Positions 51,870 to 60,726 of a DNA stretch of 64,000 nt are shown piece by piece. The stretch is from JBBQNJ01 sp038329845 (GTDB taxonomy: Bacteria > Planctomycetota > Phycisphaerae > Tepidisphaerales > Tepidisphaeraceae). Numbering within the stretch: position 1 is the first letter of the stretch; every line of letters starts with the position of its first letter. The stretch is from contig JBBQNJ010000003.1 in NCBI GenBank assembly GCA_038329845.1, positions 1 to 64,000 on the forward strand, read 5' to 3'. The translations under genes were made by a program, and so were the position numbers. The notes beneath the pieces are model-generated. The model ran no database searches. It saw only the letters and a list, made by a program, of their open reading frames with translations, and had not been told where the DNA came from.

Positions 51870-52076
51870 TTAGTGTTTCCCCTCGACGGACAAGTGGGCG
51901 TCGTCCCTCATCGCCAGCGCCACGACCAGACTCCTGACGGTGGCCACGTCGAACATGCCGGTGCTTCCCAGCGTGCGGACCGATGTCAACGTGCTGTTGC
52001 CACGGATATCGATCCACGTCACGCCGTCGCGATCGGTTCGTTGCAACCACGAAAACTTCTGCGACTCATCCTTCAC
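51870..52076 (-). CDS. Small phage-module hypothetical protein
   Basis: This 68-residue protein starts at a GTG at 52076 (KDESQKFSWLQRTDRDGVTWID), which overlaps the upstream stop by 11 nt. It has no ATG in this frame near the start. It could be a packaging or connector accessory; no family was recognised. Confidence 0.5.
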   Translation of the reverse strand: MKDESQKFSWLQRTDRDGVTWIDIRGNSTLTSVRTLGSTGMFDVATVRSLVVALAMRDDAHLSVEGKH

Positions 52077-52668
52077 ATGCAATCCCCTGCGGCATGGGCG
52101 CTGCGGCGCGGATCCGCTCCACACTCACGTCGCGTTCGGCCAGCCAGGGAACCAATAGGTTCTCCCAGATCGCCCCCTCATCATTCCAACGCCGCTTTGA
52201 TCGGTTCTGCCCCGCCTGCATGCCGTCGTAATCTTCGCTGCCGTCCCAGTCGGCGCCGTACACCTCGATGCGCCTCGCTCCACGCCAGGCCGCATAGACC
52301 AGGGCGAAGGTCGCGGTGTACATCGCATAGCGCAACCGACGCGGGCAGTAGTCGAACAGATCCTCGAGGAGGTGCGTCGATCCAGACCACTCCTTGGCCC
52401 GGCTCCAAAGGTTCTGCTTCGCGTTCCGCGTCGTCAGCAGGGTCGTGCGGGGATTCACCTCATCGCGACAGTTCTGGATTAACGGCCAGTCTCCGGCGGC
52501 CCATACGTCGCAGTGGAACGCCAACGCCGCCCGGTTGACCGCAATCAACAGGTTCGGCGAAGGCTCCAGCCCGGGATCGCTCTTTGAGCGCTCATGCCGT
52601 CGCCATCTCCGCAGTCTCGCCAGCGAGGGGCCGGGACAGAGGATCACCGCGTTATGAGAGCAGTCCAT
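52066..52668 (-). CDS. DUF115-like protein in the phage module
   Basis: This 200-residue soluble protein opens NAVILCPGPSL and continues NLLIAVNRAALAFHCDVWAAGDW and RRIEVYGADWDG. That pattern (GPS, then a VN-x2-A hydrophobic strand) resembles DUF115/MptE-like proteins, a family associated with cell-surface or flagellin glycosylation. It is an accessory ('moron') gene in a structural operon. The catalytic function is not known to me. Confidence 0.65.
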   Translation of the reverse strand: MDCSHNAVILCPGPSLARLRRWRRHERSKSDPGLEPSPNLLIAVNRAALAFHCDVWAAGDWPLIQNCRDEVNPRTTLLTTRNAKQNLWSRAKEWSGSTHLLEDLFDYCPRRLRYAMYTATFALVYAAWRGARRIEVYGADWDGSEDYDGMQAGQNRSKRRWNDEGAIWENLLVPWLAERDVSVERIRAAAPMPQGIACEG

Positions 52669-52737
52669 CGCTGTCTCCGAAAACGCCGGCTAACCAGTGA
52701 GGCACCGGGACATCCCGGCGCCCCACTGAATGAGGAG

Positions 52738-53073
52738 TCAAGCTGCGTTGAGATTGATGTTGGCGGTGCTGGCGGCGCTGGCGGCATTAGCGGTCGCCCG
52801 GCCGGCCCGCGTGTTGCCGGTACTGGTCAGCGTGAGGTAGCGGTTGGTGGCGTCCCAATAGAGTTCATCGCCCTGGACCCACGTCTCGCCGGCGTGCTTG
52901 GGCAGGCTCCAGATGCGCCCGATCTCCAGGACGCCGGTCGCTCCGGTTGTCACCGCGTCCAGCGCGATGCCGATAATCGACCCAATAACGACGACCGCCT
53001 TGGCCGCCACGGCGCTGCCGCCGGAGTTCGTCCAGGCAATGCGCCACGGTTCAGAAACAAACGCCGCTTCCAT
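52738..53073 (-). CDS. DUF2190-like capsid decoration protein
   Basis: This 111-residue protein shows the DUF2190 pattern: VVVIGSIIGIALDAVTTGATGVLEIGRIWSLPKHAGETWVQGDELYWD. Members decorate or cement phage capsids. Position directly after the protease-capsid gene agrees. The C-terminal tail is rich in Ala and Thr. The gap to the capsid gene (53074-53227) shows no other gene. Confidence 0.78.
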   Translation of the reverse strand: MEAAFVSEPWRIAWTNSGGSAVAAKAVVVIGSIIGIALDAVTTGATGVLEIGRIWSLPKHAGETWVQGDELYWDATNRYLTLTSTGNTRAGRATANAASAASTANINLNAA

Positions 53074-53227
53074 AATTGTCCCTTCTCAAGTTCGAGACCT
53101 TAAATTTGATCGCTCTGACTGTTGTTCGGAAAAAGGATGATTGGCGGCCGGCCAGCGGTCCTGGGACCCCCGGCGCGGTCCGCCCGTACATCCCCCATCT
53201 CCCCCTTCGGCTCAATCAGCACGCCGA

Positions 53228-55549
53228 TTAAGCGCCGGGGTTCTTCACCATGCCCCGGAAGTCAATCGCCTTGGCCGCCACGGTGTGGCGGATGGCGTAT
53301 TTGATGTCCTGGGAGTCGAAATCCGTTTCCTGCCGCAGAACCGGCGCGGGCTCATCTTCCAGGAATGCCAGCTCGATGGTGTCGATCTGTCCCTCCCGGT
53401 GGTCGGCCAGCAGGTACCAGGCGGTGGCGCTGTCATCGTCCAGGCGGGTGGAGCTGACCACTGTGAACTTCCCGCTGTACGGGTTGGCCTGGCCCACCGT
53501 CTGCGGAGCCGAGCTACTGGTGCTGATGATCGCCAGAAGCTGTGAGCTGCCCAGGAACTGCTCGGTGCTGGCCTTGAGGCTCGTGGGCACCAGGATGAAC
53601 TTGGGTTGCAGCTCGAGGCGGGCATGGCCCTTGGGTCCCTTCTGCTTGAGCATCAGGGCCTCGGCGTTGGCCAGGCTGGTAACGCCGGGGCCGGTCTTGG
53701 CCGCCGTGGTGCTGACCAGGTTGGCGTGGGTGCCATGGAACAGGGCCACGCTGTCGCTCAGTGCCGCGTTGGCGGTGATGGCCGCGTAGGCCACATCCTC
53801 CTCCAAACGGGATGCCGCGTTGGCCTGCAGGATCGGCAGTCGGCTGAAGGCGTTCAGGTCATCGTTGACCACCGCCTTCCAGGTCAGCTTAATGCCGCCG
53901 TTGTAGCTCACCAGCGAATAGCTCTCCTTACCATCGCCTAGGGTGACGTAATTGATCGGGGCCCCATCATCGGCCGGGGTCAGCGACGGCGACTCACTGA
54001 GGATGTCGCGGTTAAGCGGCTTGAAGTCCGGCGCCGTCACCCGCCGGGCCCAAACTGGCCAGGTCTTGGGCGCATCCAGGTAAGCGTTCCGCAACGTCTT
54101 ATTGAGCGTGTTGGCGAGGATGCTTGGAAAATCCCCGGTGCTTTGGGCCAGCGCCGCCACTTGCGGATAGCTCTGTCCGAGCATCCGCGGCGAGAGCAGC
54201 AACTGCGCCATCCGCGGCGTGGAGACCTCCATCGCATCGACAGCGCCCAGGGCCGCGAGGTAATGTCGGCCCATCATCACCAGCGACATCGCCGCGAACT
54301 TCTGCCCGCGTTCCGAAGGCTTCTCCACCTTGGCGTTGGCCCGCAGCATGATGGCTTCGGGAATGGACGCCTGCAGACTGGTGAGGTTGTTGTCACGCCC
54401 GACCAGAACCGTCGGCTGCGCCTTCCACTGGCTCTTCAGCGCCGCCAGCATGGCGGTGCGGGCCTGCCGCAGATCGTGCCCCTCGCCGATCGAGCGGCTG
54501 ACGACATTCTGGTCGGCACGCAGGATGGCCCCGAGCTGCGTGATCTCCGCCACGCGCCGGGCCTCGAGCGCCACCAGGTTGGTCGCGGCCTTGACCCGCG
54601 CTCCCAGTGGCGCTGCCTTCCTGTCGTCGTCGTCCCCTTCGAGCTTCGCCGCCGCGGCGTTCTCCCCGTCAGACCCGCTCGCAGTGTCCGCTCCACCGGG
54701 CGTCTTCCCGGCCGGGGCGGCGAACTCGCCCATCATCTCCACGGCCGCGTCGCAGGCCGCCTGCTGTTCGGGCGTCAGCCCGTCATGGAATTCCTGTGCC
54801 TGCTCATCGCTGGCATCGCTGTCCAAACCCATGGCCACAAGGGCCGCGCGAACTTTAGGATCCATTGAATGGTCCCCCTTAAAAGTGGCTGCCCCAGCAG
54901 CCGGTTGTGTCAGCGTCCGCCCGGAGACATTCCCCGAAACGTCGCTTGTGTTGTCTGTGTTCTGCCGCCCCGCCAGCAACCCGTTGGGATTGGCCGCGGC
55001 CTTGCCGACGAAATCGACGGCCGACAGCTCGGCCAATCGAGCCACCGTCCGCCCCTGGGCTTTTTCCTGCTCATCGGGCGTCCAGGCGATCACCGCGCTC
55101 AGCCCGATATCGGTCGGCTGCGCCGCAGCGATGCCGAGCAGGTACGTCCTGGCGTCGCCGTAACCCGGCAACACCCGGGCGAAATCGCCAATGCGGATGT
55201 CGCCGCGAAGGACCCGCCCGCCCCCCGCGCCGTCGCTCTCGATGCGCACGTTCTGGCAGCGCCCCACCGTGGTCCCCATATCGTCGAGGATCTGGCCGTT
55301 CTTGATCTCCGGGTGCTTGATGCGGCTTTTGACCGATCCACCCTGGCCGTCGATCAGCGCCTTGGCCTGCCGCAGCGTCACCTCGTCGATCTCGAACGGG
55401 TAGCCCAGCGCCGGCCCCACGGTCATGATGGCGGCGCCGTAGATGACGCCTTCCTCGATGTCCACTCGCACCGGCGAAGCGAACGGCTCAGCCGCCCGCA
55501 GTGCCGTGACCCGTGCCCGATTTTGGTTGTGTTTCCCGCCCTTTTTCAT
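53228..55549 (-). CDS. Prohead protease-major capsid fusion
   Basis: This 773-residue protein has an N-terminal prohead-protease region (~1-200) with candidate catalytic His in IKHPEI and Ser in GLSAVIAW, a charged/low-complexity scaffold-like linker (~200-330), and a C-terminal capsid domain resembling Mu gpT-type heads (GGIKLTWKAVVNDDLNAFSRLP). The fused protease-capsid architecture occurs in other phages. Autoproteolysis would release mature capsid protein. The ATG at 55549 follows GGGGGAG at 11 nt. Confidence 0.82.
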   Translation of the reverse strand: MKKGGKHNQNRARVTALRAAEPFASPVRVDIEEGVIYGAAIMTVGPALGYPFEIDEVTLRQAKALIDGQGGSVKSRIKHPEIKNGQILDDMGTTVGRCQNVRIESDGAGGGRVLRGDIRIGDFARVLPGYGDARTYLLGIAAAQPTDIGLSAVIAWTPDEQEKAQGRTVARLAELSAVDFVGKAAANPNGLLAGRQNTDNTSDVSGNVSGRTLTQPAAGAATFKGDHSMDPKVRAALVAMGLDSDASDEQAQEFHDGLTPEQQAACDAAVEMMGEFAAPAGKTPGGADTASGSDGENAAAAKLEGDDDDRKAAPLGARVKAATNLVALEARRVAEITQLGAILRADQNVVSRSIGEGHDLRQARTAMLAALKSQWKAQPTVLVGRDNNLTSLQASIPEAIMLRANAKVEKPSERGQKFAAMSLVMMGRHYLAALGAVDAMEVSTPRMAQLLLSPRMLGQSYPQVAALAQSTGDFPSILANTLNKTLRNAYLDAPKTWPVWARRVTAPDFKPLNRDILSESPSLTPADDGAPINYVTLGDGKESYSLVSYNGGIKLTWKAVVNDDLNAFSRLPILQANAASRLEEDVAYAAITANAALSDSVALFHGTHANLVSTTAAKTGPGVTSLANAEALMLKQKGPKGHARLELQPKFILVPTSLKASTEQFLGSSQLLAIISTSSSAPQTVGQANPYSGKFTVVSSTRLDDDSATAWYLLADHREGQIDTIELAFLEDEPAPVLRQETDFDSQDIKYAIRHTVAAKAIDFRGMVKNPGA

Positions 55550-55683
55550 TTTTCGTTTGACTCCCCCGCTCGGCGCGCCGAAAATATCACTGTCGCCTGC
55601 TGTAGGCTGGATTGCCTGCCCTTCGGGGCTCGCGCCAGACGTGCCCGCAGGAGATAGCCTGTCGATGGGCGGTCCGTCGGCCG

Positions 55684-55717
55684 AAAAGCCGTCCCCGTCA
55701 TTCCGGCAGGCTTTTTT
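55684..55717. terminator. Hairpin between portal and capsid genes
   Basis: AAAAGCC at 55684-55690 and GGCTTTT at 55709-55715 form a 7-bp stem with an 18-nt loop; the plus strand continues with a T-run. The portal stop codon overlaps its edge, so this may be an attenuating or bidirectional terminator inside the head operon. Confidence 0.4.
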
Positions 55718-58376
55718 ATTCCACTCTCACCGCTCCAAAGTCGTGGTTGTAGTACCAGTGGCCCTGGTGGTCGCGCCCCAACAGGAACATCACTGATTCC
55801 GACTTCCCGTTCAATTTCACCTGTACGTTGAATCGCCGATAGGCCGCGTACTTCGCACCGGCAACCGCCTTCTGCTCGGACCCCACTGGCACGCCGCGTT
55901 CAATCATGGCGGGTATGGCCGGAACGATTCGAGCCCGGCGCATGTCCGCTGTGTTGGCGATTATTTTCTTGACCCCTCCTCCAGAGACCCCAACTTTCAC
56001 GCCTGTCGCTGCATTGCTGAACTGCTTCCCTTGCAGGTGTTGTTGAGCATACGAACGTGCGAGCTGGCGGAGCTCATCCTTGTCGGTCGTCTTTCCCAGC
56101 TCGTCGCCGTTGACCACAACCGTCCCTCCGGTGGATCTCGCCGCGATCGCCGCCGTGTGGTCAGGACCAGAGTAAGCCGCCTTGGGCGCTTTACCGCCCG
56201 AGGTCCCGCCACCCCCTGATGCAAACTTCCCGTCCTTGTCCCGCGATTCATTGGGATCGAATCCCGGCGCCGCCTGCCGTGCATTCATCCCGGCCGGGTT
56301 GCTCGGGCTGCCCGCCGGAGCAAACCCCCCGACATGATCGATGCCCATCGTCCCCGGCGGTCGCCGCGGCGCGATCTTCTTGCGCGTCCGCAGCACGTTT
56401 CTCCATCCGCCGCACGTCTGGTTCGCCTCACTTGGCCGCGAATATTTCTGGCACCCACCCCGCTTCCAGAACATGCAGGTGGCGCACGACCGCATCGGAT
56501 CCACGACATCGATCAGATCCGGCGTCGTCTTGTCAGTTCGTCCGCTGGTCGCCGCGCTTCGCTTATCCGCCGCCTCGAGGATTTGCCCCGACAGATCCGG
56601 CGCTCCCAACGCGTCGGGCGATGGAGCGCTGGCGCTTTGGACCTCGGCCGACTTCTGATCTCCGATGCCTGCGCTGTGTTCTTTGAGCTTCACACCCAAC
56701 CGTTCGGCCAGGTGTTCGACATCGATCCGTGAATCTGCGTACCCCGCCGCCGCCGTGAGCAGCCCCTGTAAAAATTGTCGCTCGGCATCATCCTCCGGCA
56801 GCGTGATCTCCTGCGTCTGGGCTTCGGCCTTCTCCACGTTCAGCCGCCCCATCACGTGCTCGTAACGCGATCCGTTCTGGGCCGCGATTTCCTCGCGGGT
56901 GGTCAGCCGCTGCTTGAGCGCAATCGACCAGGCGTTGGCTTCCTTCTCCGGATCGATCCAAGGCACCGCCGGCGGGATCCATTCACACGCCAGGAAGCGG
57001 TCGGGATCGGCCACGAACTCCGCCAGGGAGAACTCCGGGCAATCGTCCAAGCGCCCCTGCACCGCGGCCAGCGTGAAGAAGACCTGGTACAGCGGCCGCA
57101 GCACGGTATCGATCAGCAGGTCCTGCACCGGGCCGTACTCGCGGATGTCCTCGAGCATGTCCTGGCGGCTGGCCGAATAATTTCCGTCGCTGTGCCGCGT
57201 GAGCTGCGTGGCGCTGCAGCCGACCCCCGCCCCGATGCCGCGCAGGGTCACGTCGGCGAACGCCGAGTACTGCGAGCCTGGCCGGGCCGGGTTCACTCCG
57301 GCGATGTCCTCGCCGGGCTGCAGATAGGCGATCATGCCCGGAGTCATCTGCGTGATCGGCGTGCCGTCGCCCCCCAGCAGTCCCGCGGGCGTGGAAGTCT
57401 GGTTGCCGCCGGCGGCCGCCAGCGGCGCCGCTCCGGCCCAGCCGGCATTGCCGTTTCGCTTGACCACCACCCCCAGCATCGCCTCCATGATCATGGCGGT
57501 GAGCGTGGCCCCCTTGTAGCGGTCGAAGTCGCGGATCTCCTGCATCACCGGGGCGAACTGCGTCACGCCCCGTGTCTGCAGCACCCGCTCTTGATCCATG
57601 AAGTGCAACACCCGCTCGGCCGGGATGCGGATCGATTGGAAGGTCTGGCGGCTCAGGTAGTCGTAGGGATTGCGGGTATAAAAGTGGTAGGCCACCGGGG
57701 CCTGGAACCGATCGACTTCGATCCCGCCGCGGACTTCGTTTTCTCCGTGGCTGACGATGGTCAAATCCAGTTGCTCGGCCTCGTAGCTCTGGAAGCGCAG
57801 GCCCACGTCCGCGGCCCGCGAGCCCGTGCCCAGCGCCCGCGCCGCATCGGTCGATCCCCCCGCCCCCCCTCCGCCCACCGCGGCGTCCGCCTGGCGAATC
57901 TGCTCTTCGCCGGCGACTAGGACCAGGAATCCCTCGCCGGCGACCAGGTGCTCGCCGACCAGCAGTCTTTGCTTTTGAAACAGCGATTGCCGCCGCTCGA
58001 TGTCACAGAGCTTGGCATCCCGCGCCCAGGCCATGAACAGCTCGTGGGCCAGCGCGTTGAGTTTCGGCAGCAGCTTGCCATCGCACGCCTTGGCCCGCGG
58101 CACCGGCAGGATGCCCCGTCCGACCACGTTGCGCCGCGCCGCCCGCACCGCCGACTTGCCGATCCAGGTGTCGCGCACCGTCTGCCGGGCCCGGGCATTG
58201 AGCAGTTGTTCATCCTGCAGGATCGCCAGATCCGCCGAGCCGGGGTTGGAGCGCCAGTCGCGGTTGCGCCGGCCGGTGTCGGCCGCGGCGTAGACCGCCA
58301 GCGCCGCCCGGGCCGCGGCCCGTTGCAGCCCCGCTCCCGGCGAAACCCATCCGATGATGCGATCCAGGACGTTCAG
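55716..58376 (-). CDS. Lambda-type phage portal protein with C-terminal extension
   Basis: Lambda-family portal (~886 residues). The N-terminus read from a non-standard start at 58376 (CTG) gives LDRIIGWVSPGAGLQRAAAR then RNRDWRSNPGSAD and ARQTVRDTWIGKSAVRAARRNVVGRG, all typical lambda-portal features; the first standard start is the GTG at 58178, which would drop ~66 conserved residues. Portal core runs to ~550. The C-terminal extension has a Cys cluster (SCATCMFW, GGCQ, TCGGW), a flexible Gly-rich stretch and a final ~110 residues (GVSGGGVKKIIANTADM ... FNVQVKLNGKSESVMFLLG ... HWYYNHDF) like a polyvalent/BECR-type domain. Confidence 0.85.
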   Translation of the reverse strand: MNVLDRIIGWVSPGAGLQRAAARAALAVYAAADTGRRNRDWRSNPGSADLAILQDEQLLNARARQTVRDTWIGKSAVRAARRNVVGRGILPVPRAKACDGKLLPKLNALAHELFMAWARDAKLCDIERRQSLFQKQRLLVGEHLVAGEGFLVLVAGEEQIRQADAAVGGGGAGGSTDAARALGTGSRAADVGLRFQSYEAEQLDLTIVSHGENEVRGGIEVDRFQAPVAYHFYTRNPYDYLSRQTFQSIRIPAERVLHFMDQERVLQTRGVTQFAPVMQEIRDFDRYKGATLTAMIMEAMLGVVVKRNGNAGWAGAAPLAAAGGNQTSTPAGLLGGDGTPITQMTPGMIAYLQPGEDIAGVNPARPGSQYSAFADVTLRGIGAGVGCSATQLTRHSDGNYSASRQDMLEDIREYGPVQDLLIDTVLRPLYQVFFTLAAVQGRLDDCPEFSLAEFVADPDRFLACEWIPPAVPWIDPEKEANAWSIALKQRLTTREEIAAQNGSRYEHVMGRLNVEKAEAQTQEITLPEDDAERQFLQGLLTAAAGYADSRIDVEHLAERLGVKLKEHSAGIGDQKSAEVQSASAPSPDALGAPDLSGQILEAADKRSAATSGRTDKTTPDLIDVVDPMRSCATCMFWKRGGCQKYSRPSEANQTCGGWRNVLRTRKKIAPRRPPGTMGIDHVGGFAPAGSPSNPAGMNARQAAPGFDPNESRDKDGKFASGGGGTSGGKAPKAAYSGPDHTAAIAARSTGGTVVVNGDELGKTTDKDELRQLARSYAQQHLQGKQFSNAATGVKVGVSGGGVKKIIANTADMRRARIVPAIPAMIERGVPVGSEQKAVAGAKYAAYRRFNVQVKLNGKSESVMFLLGRDHQGHWYYNHDFGAVRVE

Positions 58377-58396
58377 ATTACTTCCCCCGCGAAATC

Positions 58397-58603
58397 TCAG
58401 ATTACGTGCGTGAACTGCACCGCCGCGAACCCGCCGTTGCTTTGCCGCGCGATGATCAGCTCCAGTTCCTTCTTGCGCTCGATCAGCTTTGTGATGTCCA
58501 GGAGTGTTTTGGAGCGCGCGTCGATCGTGTACGCCGAGGCGTTAGCCTGGTAGGCCGCCTGCAGCGCCGCATCCACATAGCCAAGTTCTTGCGCCGCCGT
58601 CAT
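58397..58603 (-). CDS. gpW-like head-tail connector
   Basis: This 68-residue protein (MTAAQELGYVDAALQAAYQA ... LLDITKLIERKKELELIIARQSNGGFAAVQF) matches the size, helical pattern and gene position (between terminase and portal) of lambda gpW, which joins head and tail. The call is mainly positional. Confidence 0.65.
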   Translation of the reverse strand: MTAAQELGYVDAALQAAYQANASAYTIDARSKTLLDITKLIERKKELELIIARQSNGGFAAVQFTHVI

Positions 58604-58638
58604 CGCCTAGGTCCCCTTGTCGCCTTATCGCCTTGTCG

Positions 58639-59448
58639 CTAGCGCCACTTCAGTGGGTCCGGCACGAAATCCCTCTGCTCATCCGTCGCCAATCTCACCG
58701 GCCTGCTCTCCGCCGGCACAATTGCCGGGCGCGTCCCGTGCTCGGCGACGAACGCCAGGCACGTCGAATCGAGCCAATGGTTCTGCCGGCTGACCGCCTG
58801 CCAGCGGGTGACCAGTCCCTTACCGGCGATGAACTCCTCGACCCGCTTCTCCGCCGTCAGGTGCCGGGCGAAGCTCGCATGTTCATTGCCCGGCGCCGCG
58901 AACAGCGCCAGTGCTCCCGGCCGCCCCAGCGGGATCTGCAGGGCATCATGCAGCCGCGATTTCCACCGGTCGGCATTGATCTCGACCAGCACCCCGCCCC
59001 GCGGCGGCGGTTGCGGTACCGCTTCGTAGCCGGGGTCGTACATCGCCTTGCGCATGGTGCTTGGCACCCGCCCCAGTTGCCCAGTGCCAAATCCCTTGGC
59101 GGGCAGAAACCCCGGTCCCGATTCGGCGCAGAACTGGATGACCACATCCGGCCAGTCGCCGGCATCGATCAACACCAGCCGCGGCCGCATCGTCTGCCCA
59201 TCGGGTCCGAGCCAGCCGGGCAGACACACCTGATCGCGGAACTGCCGCAGCGCCACCAGCAGCGCCGCCGTCACATCCATCTGATCGCTGGGCACCTCGA
59301 AGCGTCCATAGTCGATCACCGTCGGCGTCAGTGTCGGCTCGCCGGGGGGCGTCCCCTCCATCGCGCCCGCGGCATCGGTTGCAGGCCGCAGGTTGGCCGT
59401 CTGCAAGGCTGACCAGTGGCACAGCCATTTACCCAGGTCGATGCCCAC
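58639..59448 (-). CDS. Terminase large subunit, nuclease half
   Basis: This 269-residue protein starts (GTG) GIDLGKWLCHWSALQ and contains LVLIDAGDWPDVVIQFC and PGFLPAKGFGTGQ, the nuclease-domain landmarks of GpA-type large terminases, which cut concatemeric DNA during packaging. It lies in the same frame as the ATPase half, 18 codons after that gene's TAA. Normally both halves are one ~650-680 residue protein. It ends in TAG. Confidence 0.78.
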   Translation of the reverse strand: MGIDLGKWLCHWSALQTANLRPATDAAGAMEGTPPGEPTLTPTVIDYGRFEVPSDQMDVTAALLVALRQFRDQVCLPGWLGPDGQTMRPRLVLIDAGDWPDVVIQFCAESGPGFLPAKGFGTGQLGRVPSTMRKAMYDPGYEAVPQPPPRGGVLVEINADRWKSRLHDALQIPLGRPGALALFAAPGNEHASFARHLTAEKRVEEFIAGKGLVTRWQAVSRQNHWLDSTCLAFVAEHGTRPAIVPAESRPVRLATDEQRDFVPDPLKWR

Positions 59449-59502
59449 GGTTATGGCCGAAGCCTCGGCACTGATCCTGCCTCGTGGCAGCGGCGACTGC
59501 CT

Positions 59503-60669
59503 TTAGCAGATCGTCCGCCAGTCGGTGGCCGTCAGATCGATCGCCGCCGGCGCCCAGGGCAACGCCCAGGTGAACTGCCGCAGATCTTTTTCCGCCGCGT
59601 CGGCATCATCCTGTCGCGACGCCCACCACTCTTTCCGGGCCACATCGCTCATGGAGATCAGCAGGTTGTTGACCGCCGTCCACCTGAACCCCAGCGTGTC
59701 CGTCCGCTTGGCCTGGCCGCGAATCTGGCCGCCCTCGACCTCCAGTCCCTCATGCAACAGCATCGCCTGCCGATTGGCATCGAAGCGTTCTCCTTCCGTC
59801 CATTGCACTCCGCACCCCGAGCAGACAATCGCTGCCTGAGCCCCGGCGTCCATGACGTTCTCCACGTCGCGCCACCCGACCAGATGCTCGCGTTCCGGCG
59901 TCACCCACGCCCCGCAGTGCGGGCAAGGCAGCGCCAGCCGGCTGTGCGACCCGCGCATGTAATCCTGCCAGGTCCGTCCCGTTTCGGTCGAGACCGTGCA
60001 TTCGAGATAGATCCTGGCACGCGATCCGAAGGCCTGCGTGCGGGCCTCGAGCTGCGCGATCGGGTCCGCCTCGCGCGATCCACCGCCGGCGGTGTCCATG
60101 CCGTCCGTCTCGGAAATCACCACAACCCGGCTGGTCATGCCGGCGCGGCTCTTGTCCGCGCCGCCGCCACTCATGAACCGTAAAACGCGGCCGTTGCGGA
60201 ACTGAATCGCCAGCCCGCTCTTGCCGCCGCGGCTGCCCGCCCCGGCGCGTCCACTCGGCAGCAGTTCGCGATAGCCACTCGCCTCGATCGCCGGACGCAG
60301 ATCATCGCGCCACTTGTCGGCCGCCAGGTCCATCGATGGCAGGCCGCAGATGACCGTCTCGCCCACCTCAAAGAGGTGATACAGGACCGGGATCACGAAA
60401 CCACACAGCGTCTTGCCGCTCTGGGCCGGCCCCGTCACCACGAAGCGTCGCCAGCGCTCCGAATCCATTTCATCCAGCAGCAGCCCGGCCAGAGGCTGCC
60501 GCGCGATCCTGAATTTACGTCCGGCGTGCGGGCCGGTGGTGAGAACGATCTCCTCTTCGGCGAACTGCCGCATGGAGCGGATCTCTCGTACCCGTGCCAG
60601 TTCGATCAGTCTTCTGACCGCGTCCCGCGCCGTCGCGCCCGCCGCCGCATTGCTCGGTTTGGTTCCCAC
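59503..60669 (-). CDS. Terminase large subunit, ATPase half (GpA-like)
   Basis: This 388-residue GpA-like terminase ATPase has Walker A GPAQSGKT, Walker B VVVISETDG and a zinc-ribbon CPHC ... CSGC. It pumps DNA into the prohead. The start is GTG at 60669. It ends in TAA, and the nuclease half follows in frame, as if a local frameshift had broken one gene: a frame-shifted stretch between the two halves reads LADDLLKAVAA, which looks like the missing junction. The protein cannot cut DNA alone if this split is real. Confidence 0.85.
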   Translation of the reverse strand: MGTKPSNAAAGATARDAVRRLIELARVREIRSMRQFAEEEIVLTTGPHAGRKFRIARQPLAGLLLDEMDSERWRRFVVTGPAQSGKTLCGFVIPVLYHLFEVGETVICGLPSMDLAADKWRDDLRPAIEASGYRELLPSGRAGAGSRGGKSGLAIQFRNGRVLRFMSGGGADKSRAGMTSRVVVISETDGMDTAGGGSREADPIAQLEARTQAFGSRARIYLECTVSTETGRTWQDYMRGSHSRLALPCPHCGAWVTPEREHLVGWRDVENVMDAGAQAAIVCSGCGVQWTEGERFDANRQAMLLHEGLEVEGGQIRGQAKRTDTLGFRWTAVNNLLISMSDVARKEWWASRQDDADAAEKDLRQFTWALPWAPAAIDLTATDWRTIC

Positions 60670-60726
60670 GCATTATTTCTTCCACCAGGGGAATACCGGC
60701 TTGCTCGTGGGGTTATGCAGCATGAA

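Noticed and set aside
56775..57920. A 381-codon plus-strand open frame opposite the portal gene
   Set aside because: Antisense shadow of a clear portal; no recognisable domain.
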